NCBI GenBank assembly: GCA_024686335.1
Contig: JAILCI010000029.1
Coordinates: 1 to 64,000 of the forward strand
Length of the DNA stretch: 64,000 nucleotides
Reading direction: 5' to 3'
Source of the DNA: Bacteroidales bacterium
Lineage (GTDB): Bacteria > Bacteroidota > Bacteroidia > Bacteroidales > WCHB1-69
A program made the translations under genes and the position numbers. Numbering within the stretch: the first letter of the stretch is position 1; the number at the start of each line of letters is the position of its first letter. The notes beneath the pieces were generated by a model that saw nothing but the letters and a program-made list of their open reading frames with translations, did not search any database and was not told the origin of the DNA. Below are positions 33,846 to 42,514 of the stretch, piece after piece.

Positions 33846-35123
33846 ATGAAAGAAACTAAAATTTGTGTAATCGGCCTTGGCTACGTTGGTCTTCCTTTGG
33901 CCCGTCTTTTCTCAACTAAATACCCGACCGTCGGTTTCGACATGAATCAAACGCGTTGCGATGCCTTGATGGCTGGTCATGATGCCACCCTTGAGGTCAG
34001 TGATGAACTCTTGCAAGATGCCATCAAGAATCATGGATTCGTCTGCACGAGCGACATAGAGCAGATTCGCGATTGCAATTTTTATGTTGTTGCGGTGCCG
34101 ACACCTGTGGACAGTGACAACAATCCCGACTTGACTCCGCTCGTCGGGGCCTCCACTACTGTAGGCAAGGTTATCAGTAAAGGTGATGTGGTTGTCTATG
34201 AGTCTACCGTCTATCCTGGTGTGACTGAGGACGACTGTATCCCTGTGGTGGAGAAAGTTTCTGGTTTGAAAATGAATGTGGATTTCTATGGCGGATACAG
34301 TCCTGAGCGTATCAACCCGGGCGACAAGCAGCATACGGTAGAGCACATCAAGAAGGTGACCTCGGGCAGTACGCCTGAGATTGGGGAGTACATTAATGAG
34401 GTCTATAGCAGTGTCATCACTGCCGGTACGCATCTTGCCCCCAGCATTAAGGTGGCGGAGGCAGCCAAAGTCATTGAGAATAGCCAGAGGGACATCAACA
34501 TTGCCTTTGTCAACGAGTTGAGCAAGATTTTCCACAAGATGGGCATCGATACGCTTGATGTGTTGGAGGCTGCGGGCACCAAGTGGAATTTTCTGCCTTT
34601 CCGTCCGGGATTGGTGGGTGGTCACTGCATTGGTGTGGATCCCTATTATCTGGCACAGTGTGCAAAGCGTTATGGCTACAATCCGGAGATCATCTTGGCA
34701 GGCCGTAGGATGAATGATGGCATGGGCGAGTATGTGGCCATGGAGACCACCAAGTTGATGTTGAAGAAGGGCATCCAGGTCTTGAACAGCCAGATTCTCA
34801 TTCTTGGCTTCACCTTTAAAGAGAACTGCCCCGACGTGCGCAACACCAAGGTTATCGACATCTACAATGCCCTCAAGGAATACAACCTTAACATCACTAT
34901 CTATGACCCCTGGGCCAACCCGGAAATAGTAGAAAAAGAATATGGCATTAAAACCATCTCTAACCTCTCTACGCTAACCGCTAACCATTACGACGCCTGC
35001 ATTGCCGCCGTGGCTCATAAGAAATTCGAAGGTTTGGATCTCCTCAGTTTGCTGAAGGAGAAACATGTGATCTTTGATGTGAAGTGCACGCTGGATAGGA
35101 AGTTGGTGGATGGGAGATTGTAG
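33846..35123 (+). CDS. tviB: Nucleotide-sugar dehydrogenase, TviB/WbpO-like (UDP-GalNAcA/GlcNAcA forming)
   Basis: The 425-residue protein has the three domains of UDP-sugar 6-dehydrogenases: NAD-binding ICVIGLGYVGLPLARLF (6-22), the central AGTKWNFLPFRPGLVGGHC with the catalytic Cys in GGHCIGVDPYYL (about 259-270), and a C-terminal UDP-binding domain (ILGFTFKENCPDVRNTK). YESTVYPGVTEDDC and GYSPERINPGDKQH are TviB/WbpO-specific segments. It oxidises C6 of UDP-GalNAc or UDP-GlcNAc to the uronic acid, pairing with the WbpP-like epimerase. The stretch encoding NLSTLTANHYD (about 34962-34992) contains two GCTAACC units identical to the heptamers flanking the upstream gene. Confidence 0.92.
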   Translation: MKETKICVIGLGYVGLPLARLFSTKYPTVGFDMNQTRCDALMAGHDATLEVSDELLQDAIKNHGFVCTSDIEQIRDCNFYVVAVPTPVDSDNNPDLTPLVGASTTVGKVISKGDVVVYESTVYPGVTEDDCIPVVEKVSGLKMNVDFYGGYSPERINPGDKQHTVEHIKKVTSGSTPEIGEYINEVYSSVITAGTHLAPSIKVAEAAKVIENSQRDINIAFVNELSKIFHKMGIDTLDVLEAAGTKWNFLPFRPGLVGGHCIGVDPYYLAQCAKRYGYNPEIILAGRRMNDGMGEYVAMETTKLMLKKGIQVLNSQILILGFTFKENCPDVRNTKVIDIYNALKEYNLNITIYDPWANPEIVEKEYGIKTISNLSTLTANHYDACIAAVAHKKFEGLDLLSLLKEKHVIFDVKCTLDRKLVDGRL

Positions 35124-35135
35124 TAAGCCTCTTAA

Positions 35136-36551
35136 ATGCCTTTTAACTCATTAAACTTCTGGTTTGTCTTCCCACTTGTTTTTGCCCTATACTGGGTTAT
35201 TCCAGTCAGGTATAATCAGTGGAGAAAGGTATTCCTTATTCTGGCTAGCTACTTGCTATACATGAACTGGAAACCAGCGTTTGCCATCGTGTTGATGGGT
35301 GTTACGCTGATAACCTTTTTTGGAAGTTTATTAATTGAAGGCAAACAACCTCATAAAAAGAAAAGGCTTGCCTGGCTATTTGCTTTTTTAGCATTATTGC
35401 CTTTGCTGGTTTTTAAATATTATAACTTTCTCAATGATTCTGTCTCTCATGGGCTTGCAGCGATCGGGTTGAAGTTCTCTATGCCAGGACTCAATTGGGC
35501 TATTCCTGTTGGTATTAGCTTCTTCACCTTTCAAGCTGTAGGTTATATGTTGGATGTTTATCATGGAAAGGTAAACGCTGAAAGGGACATTCTTGATTAT
35601 GTCTTATTTGTCTCCTTTTTTCCGCAAGTTGCTTCTGGTCCCATTAGTGCTGCAAATGAGTTGTTACCTCAAATTAAAGAGGTACACCATTTTGATTACG
35701 ACCAAGGTAGACAAGGCCTGAAATTTTTACTGTGGGGTATGTTCATCAAATTGGTGATTGCAGACCGATTAGGACTGTTTGTGGATACTGTATATGCAAA
35801 TTATATTCATTATAATGGAACGACTTGTTTTGTTGCAAGTGTTTTTTACTCTATACAGATCTATTGTGATTTTGCAGGCTATTCTTTGATGGCGATTGGT
35901 ATCGCGAGGACACTTGGTTTTAATTTGCCAGACAACTTCAGGCGGCCCTATTTTGCGATAAGTATTACTGACTTTTGGCGCAGGTGGCATATTACGCTTA
36001 CGAGATGGTTGACACAACATATCTATATCCCGATGGGAGGTAATAGATGTGGCAAAATCAAAAATTATTGGAATATTTTTGTCACTTTCTTGGTCAGCGG
36101 CATTTGGCACGGAGCAAACTGGACTTTTGTGATATGGGGATGTATGCATGGCTTTTTTCAAATAATCGAAAAAGCAGTAGGCTTGCAGAAGTATGAAGGA
36201 AAAAGTAAGACAATACGAACGCTGCGAATATTTGTAACATTCTTGTTGGTAAACTTTGCATGGATATTCTTTCGGATGCCAGATATCTCAAGTGCTGGCA
36301 TTGTCGTAGGCAAAATTTTTAGTGATTTTGGTGTGCCAGAGCTGTCAGGTTTAGATGTGTTCAGCCAGATAATTCTATTTTTAGGGATTGCCATTCTTAT
36401 AGTTAAAGATTTTAGGGTCGAGTTCCTGCCTGACAGATTTGCCTTTCTGCAAAAGAGTTTTTTCCGTTGGAGCGTCTATGTCGTATTGTTTGTTATGATC
36501 CTTACCTTGGGGGTTCTTGATAGCGGACAGTTTATATATGTGAATTTTTAA
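35136..36551 (+). CDS. MBOAT-family O-acyltransferase (AlgI-like)
   Basis: The 471-residue integral membrane protein has about eleven membrane segments and the MBOAT motifs PVGISFFTFQAVGYMLDVY, FFPQVASGPI, DFAGYSLMAIGIARTLGF, NFRRPYFAISITDFWRRWHITLT and the catalytic-His segment FLVSGIWHGANWTF (His near residue 323). Relatives such as AlgI and PatA pass acetyl groups across the inner membrane for O-acetylation of exopolysaccharide. The next gene, 2 bp away, encodes an SGNH-like partner, as in alginate and cellulose acetylation clusters. Low GC here compared with tviB. Confidence 0.92.
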   Translation: MPFNSLNFWFVFPLVFALYWVIPVRYNQWRKVFLILASYLLYMNWKPAFAIVLMGVTLITFFGSLLIEGKQPHKKKRLAWLFAFLALLPLLVFKYYNFLNDSVSHGLAAIGLKFSMPGLNWAIPVGISFFTFQAVGYMLDVYHGKVNAERDILDYVLFVSFFPQVASGPISAANELLPQIKEVHHFDYDQGRQGLKFLLWGMFIKLVIADRLGLFVDTVYANYIHYNGTTCFVASVFYSIQIYCDFAGYSLMAIGIARTLGFNLPDNFRRPYFAISITDFWRRWHITLTRWLTQHIYIPMGGNRCGKIKNYWNIFVTFLVSGIWHGANWTFVIWGCMHGFFQIIEKAVGLQKYEGKSKTIRTLRIFVTFLLVNFAWIFFRMPDISSAGIVVGKIFSDFGVPELSGLDVFSQIILFLGIAILIVKDFRVEFLPDRFAFLQKSFFRWSVYVVLFVMILTLGVLDSGQFIYVNF

Positions 36552-36553
36552 CG

Positions 36554-37462
36554 ATGCCTCTTATGGGAAAATACCTGCGAAAAATATTGTTGTTTTTTCT
36601 TTTGGTCGTCGTTATAGACTGTTTGTTCGGTTTGGCGTTCCAATATATGAATGATCATTCTAAAGGTGGGGGAGTTAGGAGCCGACATTATGTTTGTAAA
36701 GAGTCTAAAGAAGATGTTCTGATATTCGGTTCTTCTAGAGCAAAGCACCATTATGTTCCAGACCTCATTGAAGATTCTTTGCAGATGACCTGTTACAATA
36801 CAGGAGAGGACGGAAATGGTATCCTACTTTGCTATGGCTTCATGAAAATGATAACAGACCGTCATACTCCTAAACTTGTCATTTACGATGTTACCGGATT
36901 TGACATGTATGAGGATGATAATATGAAATATTTGGATTTAATGAAGCCTTATTATTATGAAAAAGGAATAGATTCAATTTTTTGGTCTGTAGAACCTAAA
37001 ACTCGAGTGATGATGTTGTCTAACTTATATCGTTACAACACTACTTGCTTGCGTGTATTTGGGAACTATCTTCATCCGATGACCAATTATCCTAAAGGAT
37101 ATCTGGCTTTAAATGGAATTATGGATCAAGAACCGATAATTTATAATGAAGAGCCTGGGAATGTTGATACTCTAAAGATACGTTATTTTGAACGTCTTAT
37201 TTCCCTGGCAAAAAGCAAGGGCATTAATCTGGTCTGTTGCTGTTCCCCTTCGTACAAAGCATCTATTAATCAAGATTACTGTCAACCCATAAGACAATTG
37301 TGCTTACAATATAATGTACCCTTTCTTTATTATGGCGACGATTCTGATATATCTTTGGAAAAGTCCTTTTTCCAAGACAGAACCCACCTGAATGATAAAG
37401 GAGCAAGGTTATTTACTAACAAATTAATTTCTTGGATAAAAAGTAACAAATCAATCATTTAA
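36554..37462 (+). CDS. SGNH/GDSL-like protein, partner of the MBOAT acyltransferase
   Basis: The 302-residue protein has an N-terminal membrane anchor (about 8-28) and a periplasmic domain. LIFGSSRAKHHYVP carries a GxSR block-I serine, and DRTHLNDKGARLFT near the C-terminus supplies the Asp and His of the DxxH motif. Similar proteins (AlgJ/AlgX, DltD-like) take the acetyl group delivered by the MBOAT channel and place it on the polymer. The gene starts 2 bp after the MBOAT stop, so they are coupled. Confidence 0.82.
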   Translation: MPLMGKYLRKILLFFLLVVVIDCLFGLAFQYMNDHSKGGGVRSRHYVCKESKEDVLIFGSSRAKHHYVPDLIEDSLQMTCYNTGEDGNGILLCYGFMKMITDRHTPKLVIYDVTGFDMYEDDNMKYLDLMKPYYYEKGIDSIFWSVEPKTRVMMLSNLYRYNTTCLRVFGNYLHPMTNYPKGYLALNGIMDQEPIIYNEEPGNVDTLKIRYFERLISLAKSKGINLVCCCSPSYKASINQDYCQPIRQLCLQYNVPFLYYGDDSDISLEKSFFQDRTHLNDKGARLFTNKLISWIKSNKSII

Positions 37463-37470
37463 TAAAAGAG

Positions 37471-38124
37471 ATGGGCATAAAATCTTTTGTCAAGCGAATT
37501 CTCTCCAAGCGTAAAATCCGTACTTTAAAAAAAATGGTTACGCTTAAAGGTAGCCACTATGATGATTTCCTTTTCTTGTGGAATTCGTCTGTTTATTTAG
37601 CGGATGGTTCAACAAAAAAGGATATATCTTTTGGTGATAGGGTATGGATGTGGGGACACCTGAACTCCCAAAGTGGTGGAAAAATCCAACTGGGCAATTA
37701 TACCAAAGTGGGCACCCAGACTAATATATATTCAGTTGATCAAGTAGTAGTCGGAGACTATACAGCTATTGCGGAAAATGTTCATATTACGGACAATAAT
37801 AATCATCCTGTTAATCCGGAGTATCGGAAGTTTATGAGAATTAAAGGTGACGACGAGTCTCGATTGTGGAAGCATTCGGATCATAAACCTGTTATTATTG
37901 GTGAGAATTGTTGGATAGGTCGGGATGTCAGTATCCTGAAAGGAGTAACTATCGGAAACAATAGCGTGATAGCATCTAATTCGGTTGTCACTAAAAGCAT
38001 TCCTGAGAACTGTATTGCCGCAGGTAATCCAGCCAAAGTGGTGAAAACCGATATAGAGAATATAATGCCGCCTACCACTTGTGAGGCATTCAATCTGTAT
38101 CTTCAAAACAAGAACAAGGAGTAG
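37471..38124 (+). CDS. Left-handed beta-helix (hexapeptide) acyltransferase
   Basis: The 217-residue protein has a basic N-terminus, then hexapeptide repeats (GKIQLGNYTKVGTQTNIYSV, VVVGDYTAIAENVHI) with the acceptor loop TDNNNHPVNPEYR, then GENCWIGRDVSILKGVTIGNNSVIASNSVVTKSI and the ending CIAAGNPAKVV typical of CoA-dependent sugar O-acetyltransferases (LacA/MAA/WcaF group). The loop His in NNNHPV is the likely catalytic base. It probably acetylates a sugar of the repeat unit in the cytoplasm. Confidence 0.88.
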   Translation: MGIKSFVKRILSKRKIRTLKKMVTLKGSHYDDFLFLWNSSVYLADGSTKKDISFGDRVWMWGHLNSQSGGKIQLGNYTKVGTQTNIYSVDQVVVGDYTAIAENVHITDNNNHPVNPEYRKFMRIKGDDESRLWKHSDHKPVIIGENCWIGRDVSILKGVTIGNNSVIASNSVVTKSIPENCIAAGNPAKVVKTDIENIMPPTTCEAFNLYLQNKNKE

Positions 38125-38133
38125 TCTGTAGCA

Positions 38134-39603
38134 ATGGTCAAACGAAGTAACTCTTTTGCGATTTATACAGCATCTGGTAGGATTATGGCCATGCTGTGTA
38201 ACTTCATCGTGCCGTTGTTTTTGACCAGGTACCTCTCTCAAGGGGATTACGGATTATATTCCCAGTTTCTAATGGTTTTAACTTTTACAGGGAGTATCTT
38301 TTCTTTTGGTCTGCAATCCAATTTGTATTATTTTTATCCCGGAGCATCGCAAAAGGAACAAAAATCATTAATCGGGAATACTTTTGTCGTGCTAATATTA
38401 GCGGCAATCCTTGCATTTGCATTTATTGAGATACCCATAACATCTCAATTGTTTCTGAAAGACGATGGCTTGACTGATTTCAAGCATATTATAGCAATCA
38501 CTATATTACTGTTTATTCCGTCATATCTTCTATTCCCACTTTTTGTAATCAAAGGGGATAAAATCTCCTCCGTTTTCTTCCCATCAATTGAGATTGTTAT
38601 AAAAGTGCTCTTCGTCGTGATTGCCACGTTGGTCTTTCATGATCTGAAATATATCTTCTATTCCCTTCTGGTATTTCAGTTTTTGGTCTTTGCTTATACC
38701 TTTTGTTATTCTTATTTTTCAAAAAACAGAGTACAAGGAAAGTGGTTCGACTTTGGTTTGTTAATAGATCAGGTGAAATATGCTGTGCCGTTTGGATTGG
38801 CCATCGTGTTGGCTACAATTTCCAAGCAACTAGATAAAATATTATGTATATCATATATTTCCCCAGAAGAGTATGCTGTCTATAGCTTGGCCTTTTATGG
38901 AATTCCAGGCGTGAATCAGGTGTATGATTCTGTTGCAGAGGTCAATCTCCTGAATATGTCTGAAGCATATAAAGGTGGAGATAAAGAAGGAACGCTTTCG
39001 TTGTATAAGAGTTTTTGTACCAAACTCCTCTCTTTTTCGGTTCCCATAATAGCTGTTGTCTTTTTATTTGCACCAGAGATTTTTGATCTCTTGTTCCCTG
39101 AGAAATATATGGATGCGGTTCCCTTTTTCAGAATTTATATCTTCTCTTTTCTTTTTGGAGCGTTGGGTGCTGGAACCGTTTTGAGAGCAACAGGCAAAAC
39201 CAAGTATTCTTTGAGAGCCTATCTGTTAAGTATGATCGTCTACCTGCCTTGCGCCTATTTTAGTATTAAGCATTATGGAATATGGGGCGCTATCACAACG
39301 GCGATGATAGGAATGATTCTACCTAAATTATTCCAAATTTTCTTTGAGAGAAAGATGTTGGAAGTCTCCATAAAACAATATATGCCTTGGAAGGATTTTT
39401 CCATCATATTTCTCATATCCATATTGAGTCTGTTACCTTTGGTCGTTCTTCATACGGTATTTCACCTGAATATTTGGATGGTCGTAGTCCTTAGCGTTTT
39501 GTACATTTTGACTGTCTATTATTTTGAAATCAGAAAGTCTTTGTTTATAGTAGAACGGTCTACTTTGATAAATCTCTACGAGAAATATGTCAAAAAGAGA
39601 TAG
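38134..39603 (+). CDS. Wzx-type oligosaccharide flippase (MOP superfamily)
   Basis: The 489-residue protein has about twelve to fourteen membrane segments with the arrangement of PST/Wzx flippases: SFAIYTASGRIMAMLCNFIVPLFLTRYLSQGDYGLYSQF at the N-terminus and a long internal segment VAEVNLLNMSEAYKGGDKEGTLSLYKSF between the two halves. It moves undecaprenyl-linked repeat units across the inner membrane for the Wzy-like polymerase encoded at 42515. It is AT-rich, like the surrounding serotype-type genes. Confidence 0.92.
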   Translation: MVKRSNSFAIYTASGRIMAMLCNFIVPLFLTRYLSQGDYGLYSQFLMVLTFTGSIFSFGLQSNLYYFYPGASQKEQKSLIGNTFVVLILAAILAFAFIEIPITSQLFLKDDGLTDFKHIIAITILLFIPSYLLFPLFVIKGDKISSVFFPSIEIVIKVLFVVIATLVFHDLKYIFYSLLVFQFLVFAYTFCYSYFSKNRVQGKWFDFGLLIDQVKYAVPFGLAIVLATISKQLDKILCISYISPEEYAVYSLAFYGIPGVNQVYDSVAEVNLLNMSEAYKGGDKEGTLSLYKSFCTKLLSFSVPIIAVVFLFAPEIFDLLFPEKYMDAVPFFRIYIFSFLFGALGAGTVLRATGKTKYSLRAYLLSMIVYLPCAYFSIKHYGIWGAITTAMIGMILPKLFQIFFERKMLEVSIKQYMPWKDFSIIFLISILSLLPLVVLHTVFHLNIWMVVVLSVLYILTVYYFEIRKSLFIVERSTLINLYEKYVKKR

Positions 39604-39634
39604 AATTATTTATTTGTAATACAGTATTGATGTT

Positions 39635-40159
39635 ATGGAGGTGATTTTTAATAGAAAAACTCTACAATTAGCAATATTTGATGTTCTGGCTTTGTCGGTG
39701 GTATATTTTCTGCCGGCGCTTGCCCATTTGACAGCTATCCCTCTTAGGGTTATAGAACCATTTAGAATAGTGATTCTGCTTAGTGCGATAACCCTTGGTA
39801 GTAAGCGGAATGCATATGCTTTGGCATTGACAATGCCGCTGTTTTCTTTTATTATAACTGGACATCCCGTCATGGCAAAGATGTTCCTTATTTCGCTAGA
39901 ACTGCTACTCAATGTTTTTGTCCTGGATCTTCTCTCCAGAAGATTCTCTATCAATCCATTGCTGGCGATTACCAGTTCTATCGTATTCAGCAAGATAGCT
40001 TATTATCTGTTGAAATATTTGTTCATCTCTCAAGGCATTATGTCAATGTCTCTGTTTTCAATGCCGATTTTGCAACAGGTGGTAGTGGCGTTGGCAACAG
40101 CTTTAATATTTGCCTATTTTCTCTCTCCAAAGAAGAGTGTCGATGGATCAGTATGTTGA
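39635..40159 (+). CDS. Small multi-spanning membrane protein of unknown function
   Basis: The 174-residue protein has five or six membrane segments (about 10-30, 40-55, 60-78, 80-98, 108-132, 145-165). The spacing and short loops resemble S components of ECF transporters, but this is only an impression from hydropathy. Its last 17 bp overlap the start of the DUF362 gene (40143), so the two are translationally coupled and probably act together. It is unusual for a polysaccharide locus. Confidence 0.65.
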   Translation: MEVIFNRKTLQLAIFDVLALSVVYFLPALAHLTAIPLRVIEPFRIVILLSAITLGSKRNAYALALTMPLFSFIITGHPVMAKMFLISLELLLNVFVLDLLSRRFSINPLLAITSSIVFSKIAYYLLKYLFISQGIMSMSLFSMPILQQVVVALATALIFAYFLSPKKSVDGSVC

Positions 40160-41465
40160 GTTAAAGACTTTGTATCCTTCTGATGAAGAGCGGACCATTG
40201 ACTCATTGGCCAAGTTATACGCCGATAAGTCGGAGTTGCGCTCGATAGTTCACGGGTTAATGTCAACTCATGTTTCAGATGTTGACATAACTCATAAAAG
40301 TGTTCTGCTGAAGCCTAATTGGGTGAGAGAGGAACTAGTGGAGAGCGACTATATCTGTCTGCGTACGAATGATAATTTGTTATTGTCCATATTGGAAGAG
40401 ATCCTTGGCTTTTCACCTTCCAAAGTCCTTATCGCGGATGCTCCTATTCAAGGCTGTGTATGGGATAAGATGATCACCAAAGAGTTTAAAAGTAAAGTCA
40501 ATGACCTCTCAAAAAAATATGGTGTGCCAATAGTAATAAAAGACTTTCGGCGTACGATCTCTGATGATTCGAAAAACACCGTCTCTAGCGATTTGCATCC
40601 TCTATCCGATTATGTGATTTTTGATTTGGGACAGAAATCCTATCTTGAACCTGTTTCGACAGAAGAGAACAAATTCAGAGTTACTTGTTATGATCCGGAC
40701 CGGATGGCGGAGGTGCATCACAAAGGTATGCATAAGTATTGCATTGCCAAAGATGTGTTCGATTATGATGTGATAATCACAATCCCCAAACTCAAAACGC
40801 ACCGTATGGCCGGAATGACCAATGCGTTGAAACTGCTTGTCGGTATCAATGGCGATAAAGATTTTCTGCCGCATCATCGGGTAGGATCTCTTCAAGAGGG
40901 TGGGGACAATTATAAGGAGAAAAGTTGGTTGCGGTCGCTGTCGAATAGATTTTTAGATGCTGGCAACCGTCGTAGGGGATCCTTTTGGGGTCGATTGTTT
41001 AGCATCGCCGGATCTGAGTTGTGGAAACTGTCAAAACCCGATAAGGCTACCATGGCAAATGCAGGTTGGTATGGCAATGACACCATATGGCGAACCGTAA
41101 TGGATATCAATACGATTGCTTTATATGGGGATGCTGAAGGCCGCGTACGTGACACGCAGCAGCGTCAGTTGATCATTATCATGGATGGGATTATAGGAGG
41201 TCAAGGTGATGGCCCTCTTCATCCCGATCCTTCGCCACTAGGTGCCGTGGCTATATCCAACAACCCCTATTTGATGGATGTAGTTGCCGGAGAACTTTAT
41301 CATCTCAACCCGGCTAGAATTCCCTTATTAAATGCCGCCCGGAACCATATCCAAAACCTCAAATATGCTATAAAGGTGGATTCCAAGGAGATTGATTTGG
41401 ATGAAGTGAAGAATTATGGTATCGATATTAGGATGTCACCAGGTTGGATGGATTATAATAATTAA
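40143..41465 (+). CDS. DUF362-domain protein
   Basis: From ATG 40143 the protein has 440 residues. DUF362 features are SVLLKPNWV near residue 60, VIITIPKLKTHRMAGMTNALKLLVGI in the middle, and MDGIIGGQGDGPLHPDPSPLGAVAISNNPYLMD near the C-terminus. No 4Fe-4S cysteine clusters, found in some members, are visible. The biochemical role of DUF362 is not established. A longer frame to 40110 exists but lies inside the preceding membrane-protein gene, so the shorter start is preferred. It is flanked by the small membrane protein (17-bp overlap) and an ATP-grasp gene (13-bp gap). Confidence 0.8.
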   Translation: MDQYVELKTLYPSDEERTIDSLAKLYADKSELRSIVHGLMSTHVSDVDITHKSVLLKPNWVREELVESDYICLRTNDNLLLSILEEILGFSPSKVLIADAPIQGCVWDKMITKEFKSKVNDLSKKYGVPIVIKDFRRTISDDSKNTVSSDLHPLSDYVIFDLGQKSYLEPVSTEENKFRVTCYDPDRMAEVHHKGMHKYCIAKDVFDYDVIITIPKLKTHRMAGMTNALKLLVGINGDKDFLPHHRVGSLQEGGDNYKEKSWLRSLSNRFLDAGNRRRGSFWGRLFSIAGSELWKLSKPDKATMANAGWYGNDTIWRTVMDINTIALYGDAEGRVRDTQQRQLIIIMDGIIGGQGDGPLHPDPSPLGAVAISNNPYLMDVVAGELYHLNPARIPLLNAARNHIQNLKYAIKVDSKEIDLDEVKNYGIDIRMSPGWMDYNN

Positions 41466-41478
41466 GAATGACAGCGCG

Positions 41479-42489
41479 ATGAAAATAGCAATATATCAGC
41501 ACGGTGGTTTTAGCGATAGATGGGTGACTTATTGTAAGGAACATCATCACGAATACAAACTTGTCAACGTATACGATTCAGATATCATTGAACAAGTTAA
41601 GGGATGTGATGCATTTATGTGGCATCATACTCATGCCGATTACCGAGATGTGCTTTTTGCCAAGCAGCTGATCTACTCGTTAGAGACTGCTGGCATTAAA
41701 TGTTTCCCAGATTATCGTACCACTTGGCATTTTGACGATAAGGTGGGCCAAAAATATTTGTTGGAAGCTGTAGGAGCCCCATTGGTGCCATCATACGTCT
41801 TTTATACCAAAGAGGAGGCTGAGAATTGGATTTCAAATACCACCTTTCCGAAGGTCTTTAAATTGAGGGGTGGGGCAGGCGCTGCTAATGTCATGCTGGC
41901 TCGTACCGGGAATGAGGCAAGAAGATTGGTGAATAAAGCGTTTGGAAAAGGCTTTCCTCAGTTTGACAGAAAGGGTTATCTGAAAGAACGTTATCGTAAA
42001 TGGCGTAACGGGCAGGACTCCTTTGTCGGCGTATTGAAAGGTTTCGCCCGATTGTTTATTCCAACTACATTTGCCAAAATGCATCCTCGGGAAAAAGGCT
42101 ATGCCTATTTTCAAGATTTTATACCCAACAACAGGTATGATATCCGAGTTTGTGTGGTCGGAAAGCGTGCGTTCGCTCTGAAAAGAATGACGAGAAAAGA
42201 TGATTTTAGAGCATCCGGTAGTGGCGAGATTTTTTATGACAAGTCGCAAATAGATGAAAGATGTATCAAAATCGCTTTTGAGGTGAATGAAAAACTTGGT
42301 GCGCAGAGTGTCGCATTCGATTTTGTTTTTGACAGTGGCGATAATCCTTTGATTGTTGAGATCAGTTATGGCTATTCTGTTAGCGCATACGATAATTGTG
42401 AAGGGTACTGGACCGAAGATCTTCAATGGCACGAAGGCTCTCACTTTGACTTCTGCGGCTGGATGGTGGAAAATCTCATTAAACAGTAG
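41479..42489 (+). CDS. ATP-grasp ligase-like protein
   Basis: From ATG 41479 the product has 336 residues (MKIAIYQHGGFSDRW...). An N-terminal Rossmann-like part holds AFMWHHTHADYRD. The ATP-grasp core shows DDKVGQKYLLEAVGAPLVPSY, the glycine-rich loop FKLRGGAGAANVMLA, FQDFIPNNRYDIRVCVVG and the metal-binding end QSVAFDFVFDSGDNPLIVEIS. RimK-like enzymes of this type join a carboxylate to an amine or amino acid. The substrate is unknown; a uronic-acid carboxylate of the capsule is a reasonable idea given the upstream genes. The frame extends upstream into DUF362 but is not family-like there. Confidence 0.82.
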   Translation: MKIAIYQHGGFSDRWVTYCKEHHHEYKLVNVYDSDIIEQVKGCDAFMWHHTHADYRDVLFAKQLIYSLETAGIKCFPDYRTTWHFDDKVGQKYLLEAVGAPLVPSYVFYTKEEAENWISNTTFPKVFKLRGGAGAANVMLARTGNEARRLVNKAFGKGFPQFDRKGYLKERYRKWRNGQDSFVGVLKGFARLFIPTTFAKMHPREKGYAYFQDFIPNNRYDIRVCVVGKRAFALKRMTRKDDFRASGSGEIFYDKSQIDERCIKIAFEVNEKLGAQSVAFDFVFDSGDNPLIVEISYGYSVSAYDNCEGYWTEDLQWHEGSHFDFCGWMVENLIKQ

Positions 42490-42514
42490 AGTTGGTTATT
42501 TTAGGTAGGCGTTT

